From a virus: 55,917 nt of DNA. Shown piece after piece: positions 11,702 to 20,290 of this stretch. Each line of letters begins with the position of its first letter. The stretch's first letter is position 1. Position numbers and translations under genes: made by a program. The stretch spans positions 1 to 55,917 of the IMG/VR virus record IMGVR_UViG_3300031379_000003. One strand, given 5' to 3'. The notes under the pieces are model-generated. The model saw only the letters and a program-made list of their open reading frames with translations, was not told the origin of the DNA and did no database searches.

Positions 11702-12103
11702 ATGACAAAAAAATATTCTGAATCTTTGATTCAACAAGCAAAAGTTTTGTTTGAACGCGGAATAACTGCTCCGAAAATTGCGAAACAGCTCAGTATCCAG
11801 CGTATAAATACGATTTATGAATGGGTAAAGAAGTTTGGTTGGAAAAAAATTTCGGATTATAAAGATTTCAAAGAACAAGAAATGGTCTGGAAGGACATAG
11901 CTAAAAATGCTCTTGAATACTTAAAAGGAAAAGGTTTTACATCTATGAAAGATGCAATGAATGTTTTTGAACGTGCTACAACCCATCTTGAAAGTCTAGA
12001 AAAAGAAAAAACTGATCCGGAGAGTGAGCTGCTCAAAATTATGGGAGATGGAGAAGACAAAGATGAACTCGAAGAAGATGAGTCTGAAAAAAAACGAATC
12101 TGA
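11702..12103 (+). CDS. Terminase small subunit
   Basis: 133 residues. The N-terminal helix-turn-helix (QAKVLFERGITAPKIAKQLSI..NTIYEWVKKFGW, residues 10-50) is the DNA-binding domain typical of small terminases. It is followed by a helical oligomerisation region and a very acidic tail. It precedes the large subunit by 17 bp. It should recognise the packaging site and recruit the large subunit. Confidence 0.8.
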   Translation: MTKKYSESLIQQAKVLFERGITAPKIAKQLSIQRINTIYEWVKKFGWKKISDYKDFKEQEMVWKDIAKNALEYLKGKGFTSMKDAMNVFERATTHLESLEKEKTDPESELLKIMGDGEDKDELEEDESEKKRI

Positions 12104-12120
12104 AAAAATTATAGCTAACA

Positions 12121-13569
12121 ATGAGAATCAATAACCTTGTAAACAAAATTTTAAATTTTGGCGAAAAAATTAATGGTTTTAAGTACAGACCATATCAACG
12201 AAAACGGGCTGGCCAGATAGTTAAAGCTGTTGTGTTACATGAGCCCGGACAATGGTCAACGCTTTGGTCGAGAAAAAGTGGGAAGAGCGAGATGCTTAAA
12301 GCCACAATGCTTTCGCTAATGACACTTTTGCCTGAGCTTGCTAAGACCTATCTGGCAAAAGAATTTCCACGCCTAAAACTTTTTAGAGACGGGATAAATA
12401 TAGCCTTTGCTGGTCCGAAAGAAAGTATAGCTAAAATTCCATTTATTCGACTGCGAAGACAAGCTAGACAAAAAAAATTTACCGATATTCTTAACTCGTT
12501 AGATTTACAGGTAATCGCCTCAAACTCAGTTCAATTTGAACTGTCAAATGGTTCGACATCTACTGCTTTTAGCGGTTCTGAAACAGCAGCTAACGAAGGA
12601 CCAGGCGCTGAAATACTTTTGGTGGACGAAGCAAGTCTGCTGAGTCCTTTCTCTCTCTACAAGATACTAAGTCCAATGATTGCACACGTTGATGGGCTTC
12701 TGAGCCTTACCGGAACACCCGGACGGAAGAAATGTCCCTTCCTTACTGCTATTGATTACAATAAACGTAAATTCCCTCATCTCCATCAAGAAATTCCTTA
12801 TACTGGGGTCATCCCCTACTCGAAAGATTATGCTTCGTATATAGACGCAGAGATTGATCGCCTGCCTGGTGGAGTAAAGAATCCATTCTTCAGGATGAAT
12901 TATTTGCTTGAATGGTTAATTGCAGAAGGACATTTCATTGACTTTGCTCAGTTTCTAAAACTAGGATCAGGTAAGCGAAATTCTGATGGTGGACGACTTG
13001 TAGCTGGAGTCGATTGGGGTAAAGTTACTTCTGCAACTACGATAACTGTACTTGAAGGTAAACAAGAACTTGCGGCTGTTGTAGATTTATTTGAGATTAA
13101 AGGCGATTGGGATTATCAGTTTCAATATATAATTCCATTTTTAAATGAATATCCTAATATTCAAACAATTTTCTCTGAGTCAACTGGTTCTGGAGATCCT
13201 TTAACAACAAGATTAGCAGCAGAATTTGGAGATGATGTGGTTCACCATAAATTTATGTCTGCACCTTACAAAGATAAGATTTTTACAAATCTTCATACAG
13301 AGATAACAGCAGTGCCTTCCAGATTTCAGTACTTTGATGACGAGAGTCCGGAAGCCAGAAATTTTATTAGACAATTTCTTGATGCAGAACAGGAAGTAAA
13401 AGGAAAATTGCTGACAGTTCATAAACCAGGAGAAGAAGGCGCTGAAGATGACTTTTTATTTTCAACCGCTCTCGCTAATGATGCTTTACAGTCAACAGCT
13501 GAAAGTAGTATTGAATATCAAACAACTGGAAAAAAACGTGAAATTTTTGCTGGATTAGAAGAATATTAA
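12121..13569 (+). CDS. terL: Terminase large subunit
   Basis: 482 residues. The ATPase domain has Walker A RKSGKS (51-56), Walker B LLVDE (166-170) and coupling motif TGTP (197-200). The C-terminal RNase H-like nuclease has GVDWG with D298, the second acidic site around SESTGSGD (352-359) and the third at DDFLFSTALAND near 447-458. This is the ATP-driven motor that cuts concatemers and fills the prohead. Domain layout and the following DUF935-like portal are reminiscent of Mu-like head modules. Confidence 0.93.
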   Translation: MRINNLVNKILNFGEKINGFKYRPYQRKRAGQIVKAVVLHEPGQWSTLWSRKSGKSEMLKATMLSLMTLLPELAKTYLAKEFPRLKLFRDGINIAFAGPKESIAKIPFIRLRRQARQKKFTDILNSLDLQVIASNSVQFELSNGSTSTAFSGSETAANEGPGAEILLVDEASLLSPFSLYKILSPMIAHVDGLLSLTGTPGRKKCPFLTAIDYNKRKFPHLHQEIPYTGVIPYSKDYASYIDAEIDRLPGGVKNPFFRMNYLLEWLIAEGHFIDFAQFLKLGSGKRNSDGGRLVAGVDWGKVTSATTITVLEGKQELAAVVDLFEIKGDWDYQFQYIIPFLNEYPNIQTIFSESTGSGDPLTTRLAAEFGDDVVHHKFMSAPYKDKIFTNLHTEITAVPSRFQYFDDESPEARNFIRQFLDAEQEVKGKLLTVHKPGEEGAEDDFLFSTALANDALQSTAESSIEYQTTGKKREIFAGLEEY

Positions 13570-13582
13570 TGGAGGTACTATC

Positions 13583-15220
13583 ATGACACTCCGCTCAACG
13601 TTTGTGAATTTTTTACCAAAGGGGCTATTATCAAAAGGATTATTATCACGATTCAAAGAATCTGACAAAACAAAATCTGATAAAACAGCAGATATCAAGA
13701 AACCTCCCACAGATACAATTGATACTACCAGCATAAAAAGCATGGCTGGAATTCTGGGAGCTGCTGATGCAAATCCAGATGAAATCCTGAAAAAACAAGG
13801 GGTTAAAATTTATGATGAGATGGAGGCTAAGGATACCCATGTTTATTCTGTATATCAAACTCGTAAACTTGCTATAGCAATGACACCATGGGAAATTTAT
13901 CCTGGTGATGATAGTGATCGGGCAAGAGAAATTGCTGATTTTGTTTTTACCGCGATTGATGATTGTAAAGGTACTTTTGCAGAGGACATTAAACAACTTC
14001 TCGATGCAATTGGTAAGGGATTTTCTATCCTGGAAATTGTATGGAAGTTAGTTGAAAAAGGAAGATGGAAAGGCAAGTATATGCTTGATGAGCTACTTTT
14101 TCACAAACAAAAATATTGGTTTTTCAAAGATAAACGTTGGCATAAATCTGATGAGAGCGTAGTTCTTTTTGGAGATTCGGTAATGCGGGGTAAACCTGTT
14201 CCCTGGGAAAAAATTATTCATTTTGCTTATGATGCTGAAGATAATTTATATGGAAAAGCTGCTTTTAAACCATGTTATTACTTTTACTGGTTTAAGAAAG
14301 AAGGATGGAAATCCTGGATTGTTTTCCTTAATAAATATGGTACACCAACTGCAGTTGGAAAATATCCAAAGAGTACAAAGCCCTCGGAGCAAACAAAACT
14401 CCTTGATATAGTAGAAACAATTCAGGAAGAGACTGGAATAATAATTCCAGATGGAATGAATATTTCTTTTCTGGAAGCTTCTCATGCAGGAACTGTTTCT
14501 TATCGAGATCTTGCCGATGCATGCAATGCTGAAATATCAAAAGCTATACTTGGTGCAACTCAGACCGTGGAAGAAGGCAGGCGCGGTTCTTATGCATTAT
14601 CTAGGGCGCACTCTGAAGTCAGACGTGAGAGGGTAGAGGCAGATGTAGTTGAAATTTCGGATGTAATACAGCAACAACTGGTAAGGAGACTCGTTGACTT
14701 CAATTTTGTTACCGATATCTATCCTCAGTTTATAATGAAAACATTTACTGGAAAAGATACAGAGATTGCTAGAAAGAAAGTACCGATAGCTAAGATTCCT
14801 GAAAAGCCAACGGAACCAATTCCTGAAGAAGTTCCTGAAGAAGTTCCTGAAGAAGTTCCTGAAGAGCTAATAGGTGCACCAATAATTCCGGAAGAAAAGA
14901 TAGTTCCGGAAAAAAAGATAGTTCCGGAAAAACCAAAAAAGGAAATAGTTCCAGAAGAAACCGAAGTTACTGCAGAGCTTAAGAAAACTTTTGAACGTGT
15001 AAAGAGTTCTGTGTTGAAAAATTATGAGAGAAAACAATCTCCAGAGCCCATAAATGTAGGCCCCATCAAAAAAATACTAAAAGATAAATTTGATGATAAA
15101 AAAGCATTCAGACTGGCAAAAAAAGTCAAGACCTATATAGAAGTAAGGATTAAGCCTGAAAATATCGAGGAGGTCTTTGGTGAGGCATTAAAACAATTAG
15201 TGGAGGAGTTAAAAAAATAA
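13583..15220 (+). CDS. Portal protein, Mu gp29/DUF935-like
   Basis: 545 residues from ATG 13583 behind GGAGG. Residues about 50-400 carry the DUF935 features: DTHVYSVYQTRKLAI, a FSILEIVW helix, GKPVPWEKIIHF, YGKAAFKPCYYFYWFKK and a late ATQTVEEGRRGSYALSRAHSEV segment. It would form the dodecameric DNA gate at the capsid vertex. The C-terminus is an unusual extension of about 145 residues with proline-glutamate repeats (14821-14930) followed by a basic helical tail. Its stop overlaps the next ATG. Confidence 0.88.
   Translation: MTLRSTFVNFLPKGLLSKGLLSRFKESDKTKSDKTADIKKPPTDTIDTTSIKSMAGILGAADANPDEILKKQGVKIYDEMEAKDTHVYSVYQTRKLAIAMTPWEIYPGDDSDRAREIADFVFTAIDDCKGTFAEDIKQLLDAIGKGFSILEIVWKLVEKGRWKGKYMLDELLFHKQKYWFFKDKRWHKSDESVVLFGDSVMRGKPVPWEKIIHFAYDAEDNLYGKAAFKPCYYFYWFKKEGWKSWIVFLNKYGTPTAVGKYPKSTKPSEQTKLLDIVETIQEETGIIIPDGMNISFLEASHAGTVSYRDLADACNAEISKAILGATQTVEEGRRGSYALSRAHSEVRRERVEADVVEISDVIQQQLVRRLVDFNFVTDIYPQFIMKTFTGKDTEIARKKVPIAKIPEKPTEPIPEEVPEEVPEEVPEELIGAPIIPEEKIVPEKKIVPEKPKKEIVPEETEVTAELKKTFERVKSSVLKNYERKQSPEPINVGPIKKILKDKFDDKKAFRLAKKVKTYIEVRIKPENIEEVFGEALKQLVEELKK
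14821..14930 (+). repeat. Pro-Glu-encoding tandem repeats in the portal gene
   Basis: Four near-identical 12-bp units TCCTGAAGAAGT (14821-14868) are followed by about two and a half 18-bp units around AAGATAGTTCCGGAA (14884-14930). They encode a PEEV/PEKK linker, probably an extended spacer between portal body and the C-terminal tail. Confidence 0.75.
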
Positions 15221-18200
15221 TGAATCTTGATGAATTATCAGACACTAAAAAGTCAGTCACCCAACTAAGAGCAGAGGTTGAGAAACTCCGTGAAGATTAT
15301 ACTAAATGGAAAGCTGATCATCTTAATTCCCAGGATGAAAAAATTATAAATAAATTTCTGTTAATTAAAGCAGAGCTCAAAAAACGAAAAAAGTCTTTGC
15401 CATTTAAAGAAACTGATCTCGATCTTGAAGCAAAAATGCTGAGTGAGATAGCGAAAATTAAGACATTACCAATTATTCCAACTGAGCATACATTTCGAGA
15501 GAGTTCTTTGCAAAGACCGCATAAATGCAAATACTGCAGCAAGTCTGCTACACTAGCAATTGTTTGGGCAGAAGGACGAGCTTTTATTCCAGTGTGTGAT
15601 AATCATAAAGAAAAAGCTATTTACCAAATTGAAAAAATTAACCACGATAAAGTTAAAGAAATTTTGCCTTTACCGGAGAAAGATGCAGAGTACGCCCCGG
15701 TTGGTCCCAGTGGAGAAAAATTAGGAACGGTAATACAACTTAAAGATATTGAACCTTACTTCAAAGATTTTGAGGTATGTGATCCAGTATCATGGATAGT
15801 CGGAGGAATAATTACTCATCCGGAAGGAACAAAGAATGATGCGGATATTCTCTTGACTATTCCATCTGAAGAGGAACTTAAACGAATTATTGAATTTAGA
15901 ATTCATCGAATGTTTCCCAAAAATTTACAAAATAGATTACAATTACTTACAGAAGAAAAAGGAGGGATGAGCCCGTTTACAAGCTATCTTCCACTTTATC
16001 GTCTAATCATGGAAAGAATTCCTGATGCAGAGATTGTGAAGATGGAAGAGTTAGATGTCGGAGAGTTGGATGTGAAAGCTGAGATAAAACTAAGAACAAA
16101 GAATACTAATAAGCAACAAGCTGAAGCAAACAAAGCAGCAAAAAATGATAAAGTTACTTTTAATGAGTTTATTTTAGCCATGAAGCCAAAACGCGGATTT
16201 TTGCCAGGTCAAGCTCAATCGCTTGAATCCTTTCTTTCACTCTGGACTGATGACCAATTTCCTGTATATTGTTTTCATAGAGATACAATAGTCTGGGGCA
16301 AAAAATTCAAAAAAATTCAAGAGATACAAATTGGTGATAAAGTTTATTCCAAGTCTGGAAAATTGCAAGAAGTGTTAGGGATATTTTCAACTATAGATGA
16401 TCGCTCTCTACGAAAAATTAAATTATTAAATCAACAAGATCCACTTATCTGCTCTGCTGATCACAAATTTTTGGCAATCAAATCTCAAAAATGTTCATGG
16501 TCTAATCGTAAACATCTTGTCTGTAGAAAAAATTGTGGTGAGCAGAAGTACGGATGTCAGCATCGATATAAAAATTATAAAGCTAAGTGGATAGAAGCTA
16601 ATTCTCTTGAAACTGGTGATTTTCTTGCTATACCAAAAATCAGGAATCAAATAAAAAAATTCTCTTTTAATTTCGCAAAAATATCTGGATTGAAAAGTTT
16701 AACTCGAGGCAAGGGTTATATTCAAAAAAATGAAGTTATTGATTTTTTTAATTTTAGAATTCACGGAGAATCTGATCTCTATAGGCTGTTTGGTTTATAT
16801 TTAGCTGAAGGAGATGCAGGGGGAGGAAAAGGTATTGGGTTTTCATTTGGTCTACATGAAACTGATTTAATTGAAGAAACAAGTTATTTATGTGAGAAAT
16901 ATTTTCGTTCTCCAAAGATTTATTATTTAGATCATGCTTGTAGAATACAGCTTAATTCAACAGTTCTCTCAAGGGCGTTTGCCAAATTGTTTAATACTGG
17001 TGCTCGAAATAAAAAAATTCCAGATTTCGTATTTCATCTCTCTAAAGAACAACTTTTAGCATTTCTATATGGATATTGGCGAGGTGATGGTGCATTACAT
17101 GCCTCGGGTTTTCGTTTTTCAACTCATTCAGAAACTATTGCTAATCAACTTTTGGTACTACTAAATCAATTAAACCTTCTAGCTGTAAAATATCGAACTT
17201 CACCTAAAAGTTTTGAACTGAATGGCTATAAAAGTAGCTCTCTGGGTGGATGGGAAGTTGTAGTAACTGGAAAACAAATTGAACGAATTAAATGGCCAGA
17301 AATCAAAGATCCTCCATTAAGATCTTATCAGAAATGGTGGGATGATGAAGAGTATTTTTGGATTCCGATATTAGACATCGAATTTCTTTCAAGAAATAAG
17401 GAAGAACTTTTTAACATCCAAACTGAAGATGAAAGTTATATTCCTGGAGTTATAGCGCATAATTCTTCCAGGAAGGCCGATGGTATAAACACAGAATGGC
17501 ACATCTCGAAAGATGGTAAAGTAATAGTTTATACAGAGGATGGTGTTGACGAAACTAGTTCTTTCCCTCAGACTATTGAAGAAGCCAAAAAGTTATCTCC
17601 TGGGCATGATATGATTCTCTTAGCTGAAGCAGAATGGTGGGAAGATGGTCAGCACTATCCTCGCGAAGTTGCAGCTGGTAATATCCATAAAATAAATCCT
17701 AATGAAGATGGTATTATTCTTAATGTCTATGACATGATTTTTTACGATAAAGATATTCATAAAAACCCGTTTGAAGAACGCCGGGAGCTGCTGCAAAAAT
17801 TAAACTTTCCGCAAAAAACTGAACTTCCAGATCCGAAACATAATTGGAATTTGATTCCACATACAAAAAATGAAAATCGAGAGGAATTGAAAAAAGAGAC
17901 GGAAAGATTGAGGAAGTTAGACGGTTCTGAAGGAAATGTAGCAAAACAGGCCTCCTCTTCCTATGACCTGAAAAATAGGAGAAAGAATCTTTGGATAAAA
18001 TATCATGTAAGTACTATTTTTACCGCAACTGTGTTGAATTCACTTGAAACTAAAACAAAAGAGGTGTATAACCTTGAATATGGTATCCTGGCTGGCAATA
18101 GAGTTATTGAAGAAAAGGATACTCGAGAAATTAATGGAAAAAAAGCTGTACATGTAGGGAAATCGTTTAGTACAAAAGAAAATCCAGCCGAAGGATCTGG

Positions 18201-18435
18201 AATTCTTATTGAGGCTGAGACAATCAATGTCACGTATGACGCCAGAAGTAAAACTTTTGATTTAAGTGCATGGGCGCCAAGGATGCTCGGGATAACAAAC
18301 AAGAAACCTCAGACTATAGATGAGATAGAACGGCAGGCCATAAAAGATCATGTATTTCAAGCAAAGATTATAGATAAAAAAGGTAAGATACACTATTTGC
18401 CAGGAAAGAGCGGTGAGGAGGTAGTAAGTAAGTGA
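15220..18435 (+). CDS. ATP-dependent polynucleotide ligase interrupted by a LAGLIDADG intein
   Basis: 1071 residues, about 673 after splicing. The N-terminal region has a zinc knuckle (HKCKYC..CDNH, 101-129) and a VGG-x10-DAD motif (194-209) like a nucleotidyltransferase. The intein is C351-N748: block A CFHRDTIVWG, block B CSADHKFL, LAGLIDADG blocks LFGLYLAEGDA and FLYGYWRGDGA, block G VIAHN, then S749. The ligase resumes with SSRKADG, K752 being the lysyl-AMP lysine of motif I; LLAEAEWW and VYDMIFYD look like motifs III/IV. Its location among packaging genes suggests a virion-associated or polyvalent protein. The end encodes the Shine-Dalgarno of the next gene. Confidence 0.85.
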   Translation: MNLDELSDTKKSVTQLRAEVEKLREDYTKWKADHLNSQDEKIINKFLLIKAELKKRKKSLPFKETDLDLEAKMLSEIAKIKTLPIIPTEHTFRESSLQRPHKCKYCSKSATLAIVWAEGRAFIPVCDNHKEKAIYQIEKINHDKVKEILPLPEKDAEYAPVGPSGEKLGTVIQLKDIEPYFKDFEVCDPVSWIVGGIITHPEGTKNDADILLTIPSEEELKRIIEFRIHRMFPKNLQNRLQLLTEEKGGMSPFTSYLPLYRLIMERIPDAEIVKMEELDVGELDVKAEIKLRTKNTNKQQAEANKAAKNDKVTFNEFILAMKPKRGFLPGQAQSLESFLSLWTDDQFPVYCFHRDTIVWGKKFKKIQEIQIGDKVYSKSGKLQEVLGIFSTIDDRSLRKIKLLNQQDPLICSADHKFLAIKSQKCSWSNRKHLVCRKNCGEQKYGCQHRYKNYKAKWIEANSLETGDFLAIPKIRNQIKKFSFNFAKISGLKSLTRGKGYIQKNEVIDFFNFRIHGESDLYRLFGLYLAEGDAGGGKGIGFSFGLHETDLIEETSYLCEKYFRSPKIYYLDHACRIQLNSTVLSRAFAKLFNTGARNKKIPDFVFHLSKEQLLAFLYGYWRGDGALHASGFRFSTHSETIANQLLVLLNQLNLLAVKYRTSPKSFELNGYKSSSLGGWEVVVTGKQIERIKWPEIKDPPLRSYQKWWDDEEYFWIPILDIEFLSRNKEELFNIQTEDESYIPGVIAHNSSRKADGINTEWHISKDGKVIVYTEDGVDETSSFPQTIEEAKKLSPGHDMILLAEAEWWEDGQHYPREVAAGNIHKINPNEDGIILNVYDMIFYDKDIHKNPFEERRELLQKLNFPQKTELPDPKHNWNLIPHTKNENREELKKETERLRKLDGSEGNVAKQASSSYDLKNRRKNLWIKYHVSTIFTATVLNSLETKTKEVYNLEYGILAGNRVIEEKDTREINGKKAVHVGKSFSTKENPAEGSGILIEAETINVTYDARSKTFDLSAWAPRMLGITNKKPQTIDEIERQAIKDHVFQAKIIDKKGKIHYLPGKSGEEVVSK
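16270..17463 (+). mobile_element. Intein with LAGLIDADG homing endonuclease
   Basis: 398 codons in frame within the ligase gene. Splicing residues are all present: Cys1, block B histidine (CSADHKF), penultimate His-Asn (AHN) and +1 Ser. Both LAGLIDADG helices keep their acidic residues (AEGD and RGDG), so the homing endonuclease may be active. Insertion next to the ligase active site is typical of inteins, which favour invariant motifs. Confidence 0.9.
18364..18435 (+). repeat. Duplicated gene-end segment, copy 1
   Basis: The last codons of the ligase gene (KIIDKKGKIHYLPGKSGEEVVSK in two parts: KIIDKKGKIH and YLPGKSGEEVVSK) recur at 19248-19316 in an unrelated gene. The DNA core TTGCCAGGARARAG then GGTGAGGAGGTAGT is nearly identical and includes a strong Shine-Dalgarno. 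Confidence 0.75.
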
Positions 18436-18656
18436 AATGTAAGGATTGTAGATTCTATAAGTCAAATGATTTATCAGACCCTGATGGTAAAAACCCTGAT
18501 ACTAAATGGGACTGTATAAATCCCAAAATACGTGGTGAATCTGGATTAATTCATCTTGTCTACTGCGAAGGATTTTTTATTGATCCAGATTTTGGATGTA
18601 TTTATGCTGAAGCTCGATCAACTTCTAAATCAACACCATCGGTTATGCCATGGTAG
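18432..18656 (+). CDS. Small cysteine-containing protein, GTG start
   Basis: 74 residues from GTG 18432, overlapping the ligase stop by 4 bp (GTGA), with GAGGAGG upstream. Starts CKDCRFY and has later cysteines (WDCINP, VYCEGFF, FGCIY): a CxxC plus two spaced cysteines, a layout common in small zinc-binding phage proteins. Function unknown. Confidence 0.7.
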   Translation: MKCKDCRFYKSNDLSDPDGKNPDTKWDCINPKIRGESGLIHLVYCEGFFIDPDFGCIYAEARSTSKSTPSVMPW

Positions 18657-19012
18657 AACAAATCAAACCATTTAGCGAGGATATCAGCACAGGCTCTAAC
18701 TATTCTGATATGCAGAAGGATTTACCAGCAGTTAAATCTACTCATTTTAATTTTTCAGTCCCTAAATCCTCCTACCAAATCCTGAGAGAAAACAAAATTC
18801 CACTAACTGAAGAAGAACGAAAAATTGTGATGTACAGAAAAGCTGTCTGGCATCATGGTCCTCATGGTGAAGAAACTCCTGCAGTATGGAAATCAAAAAA
18901 TTCTAAAGGAGAAATAATTTTTGTAACAAATACACATAGAGCTTGGAATAAGGCTTCAACTTTGTTAGGGTGTATCAATCGTTATCACAAGTTTATAAAG
19001 GGTACAGCGTAA
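18650..19012 (+). CDS. Hypothetical protein
   Basis: 120 residues, overlapping the previous gene by 7 bp. The C-terminal half (AVWHHGPHGEETPAVWKS, then IFVTNTHRAWNKASTLLGCINRYHKFI) looks like a folded beta-rich domain with conserved histidines. I do not recognise the family. Position in the head-gene operon suggests a structural or morphogenesis role, without direct evidence. Confidence 0.65.
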   Translation: MVEQIKPFSEDISTGSNYSDMQKDLPAVKSTHFNFSVPKSSYQILRENKIPLTEEERKIVMYRKAVWHHGPHGEETPAVWKSKNSKGEIIFVTNTHRAWNKASTLLGCINRYHKFIKGTA

Positions 19013-19025
19013 TTTAAGGAAGATC

Positions 19026-19316
19026 ATGGAAGAGCACACATTTAACTCTGAAAAAATGGAAAGGCCGCATCCCTGGCCTGATCCACCAGAAATAAAATTC
19101 CCAGAATTATTTATTCCATGTTCTATGAGTAATGATGTAAAACATAGGATGATGATATTTATGGATAAGGCAAAAGGGAAAGACTACTCTGTAAAATCTT
19201 ATTTTATAAAGTGTGATAAATGTGGAACATTTAAGCTAATGAGAACTAAGATCATTGAAAAGGATAGAGAATATTACTTGCCAGGAGAAAGTGGTGAGGA
19301 GGTAGTGAGTAAGTAG
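19026..19316 (+). CDS. Zinc-ribbon paralog with a degraded first cysteine pair
   Basis: 96 residues. Aligned with the 19570 product: RPHPWPDPPEI, a HRMMIFMDKAKGK strand and CDKCGTFKLMRTKII. The first knuckle reads PCSMSND where the paralog has ACPICND, so one cysteine of that pair is lost. The end is the segment shared with the ligase gene (LPGESGEEVVSK). Probably a recent duplicate whose tail was replaced by recombination. Confidence 0.65.
   Translation: MEEHTFNSEKMERPHPWPDPPEIKFPELFIPCSMSNDVKHRMMIFMDKAKGKDYSVKSYFIKCDKCGTFKLMRTKIIEKDREYYLPGESGEEVVSK
19248..19316 (+). repeat. Duplicated gene-end segment, copy 2
   Basis: Matches 18364-18435 over the final 23 or so codons, most strongly across TTGCCAGGAGAAAGTGGTG and the following GAGGAGGTAGT. 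Confidence 0.75.
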
Positions 19317-19337
19317 TTTTTTAGAGGAGGAGAAGAT

Positions 19338-19544
19338 ATGAAATATCTTATTCGAGAGTGGAAAAAATACTATCAAAAAAAAGTCAGGGTTATAAGTAAA
19401 ATAATTACAATAATCATTCGTATCTTATTTTTTCCGATTACTTTTCCAGTTGTTTGCTTTATTGTTAGGTTAACAGAAAAAATATGGGATATAAAAAATA
19501 TTTTTGTAATCTATTTGAAAATAAATCAGGGAAAAGAATTATGA
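19338..19544 (+). CDS. Small membrane protein
   Basis: 68 residues, ATG 19338, behind AGAGGAGGAG. One long hydrophobic segment (IITIIIRILFFPITFPVVCFIV, residues 21-42 in two parts) is flanked by strongly basic sequence on the N-terminal side, so the N-terminus is probably cytoplasmic. Function unknown. Confidence 0.65.
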   Translation: MKYLIREWKKYYQKKVRVISKIITIIIRILFFPITFPVVCFIVRLTEKIWDIKNIFVIYLKINQGKEL

Positions 19545-19569
19545 AAGAGAATCCTGAAAGGAGAAAAAG

Positions 19570-19872
19570 ATGAAGAGACCAAAAGAATGGCCTGATCCAC
19601 CAGTAGTTGAGGAAGAAATCATGGAAGAGAAATTACCAGAATTAACTATTGCTTGTCCTATATGTAATGATAGAGAACATAGGATGACAATATTGGTGGA
19701 TAAAACCAAGGAAAAAATATTTATACGATGTAATAAATGTCATGCTATGTTCAGACTAACTCAATGTAGAATAATAAATGTCAAGGATTACGTATCAGGA
19801 ATTTCTCTTGTTTCATATTCAGATCAGGGAATGAAAATTTATACAATACCAGAAGAAAGCTTGAACATCTAA
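19570..19872 (+). CDS. Zinc-ribbon protein
   Basis: 100 residues, ATG 19570, behind AAAGGAG. Two CxxC knuckles, CPIC and CNKC, separated by a DREHRMTILVDKTK hairpin, make a complete zinc ribbon. Paralog of the 19026 product, which has lost one cysteine. Probably nucleic-acid or protein binding. Confidence 0.7.
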   Translation: MKRPKEWPDPPVVEEEIMEEKLPELTIACPICNDREHRMTILVDKTKEKIFIRCNKCHAMFRLTQCRIINVKDYVSGISLVSYSDQGMKIYTIPEESLNI

Positions 19873-19882
19873 ATTTAACACT

Positions 19883-20083
19883 ATGATCTGTCCTTTTTGC
19901 TCAGATAAAAGAGAACTCAAGCCTGACAAAAAAAGTCAGCTCCAGGAACACCTTGTGGTGACTCTAGATAAAAACAATCATTTTCATGTACACGGACCAA
20001 CTAAGAATCAATCATTAATGGCGGAGTTTATTAAAGTTATAGCAAAGGAATCAAATATTGAGATTGAAGAAGAGGCAAGTTAA
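19883..20083 (+). CDS. Small protein with N-terminal CxxC
   Basis: 66 residues, ATG 19883. Starts MICPFCSDKREL, then a histidine-containing strand (HLVVTLDKNNHFHVHGP), which may complete a zinc site, then a helix. Its last 15 codons contain one copy of the 31-bp direct repeat. The stop overlaps the next start (TAATG). Confidence 0.65.
   Translation: MICPFCSDKRELKPDKKSQLQEHLVVTLDKNNHFHVHGPTKNQSLMAEFIKVIAKESNIEIEEEAS
20038..20068 (+). repeat. 31-bp direct repeat, copy 1
   Basis: Begins TATAGCAAAGGAATCAAATA and continues TTGAGATTGAA. It recurs at 20260-20290 with one mismatch, in a different reading frame. The two copies flank the gene at 20083-20259. Confidence 0.85.
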
Positions 20084-20259
20084 TGGAAGCTAATTCAGAG
20101 GAAGGTATTTTATATTACAAATCTTATTATGAAAGATATGGATACAAAATAATACTCTGCGAAAAATGTCATAGAATCAAAGAGATTTCATGCCCAGATC
20201 TAGGTGTATCTGGGCCATCGCTTTCTAGTGGGATGTTTTGTAAATGCAAAAATAAATAG
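20083..20259 (+). CDS. Small zinc-ribbon-like protein between direct repeats
   Basis: 58 residues, TAATG overlap with the upstream gene. LCEKCHRIKEISC and CKCK supply four or five cysteines for a zinc site. It is the only coding unit between the 31-bp repeats, so it may have arrived with the duplication. Function unknown. Confidence 0.6.
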   Translation: MEANSEEGILYYKSYYERYGYKIILCEKCHRIKEISCPDLGVSGPSLSSGMFCKCKNK

Positions 20260-20290
20260 TATAGCAAAGGAATCAAATATTGAAATTGAA
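20260..20290 (+). repeat. 31-bp direct repeat, copy 2
   Basis: One mismatch to 20038-20068. It supplies AAAGGA (20266-20271) as Shine-Dalgarno and the TTG start of the following glycosyltransferase. Confidence 0.85.

Noticed and set aside
15220-16269. LigD-type primase (POL) domain at the ligase N-terminus
   Set aside because: The AEP primase motifs are not visible. The GG-x10-DxD pattern looks more like a minimal nucleotidyltransferase.
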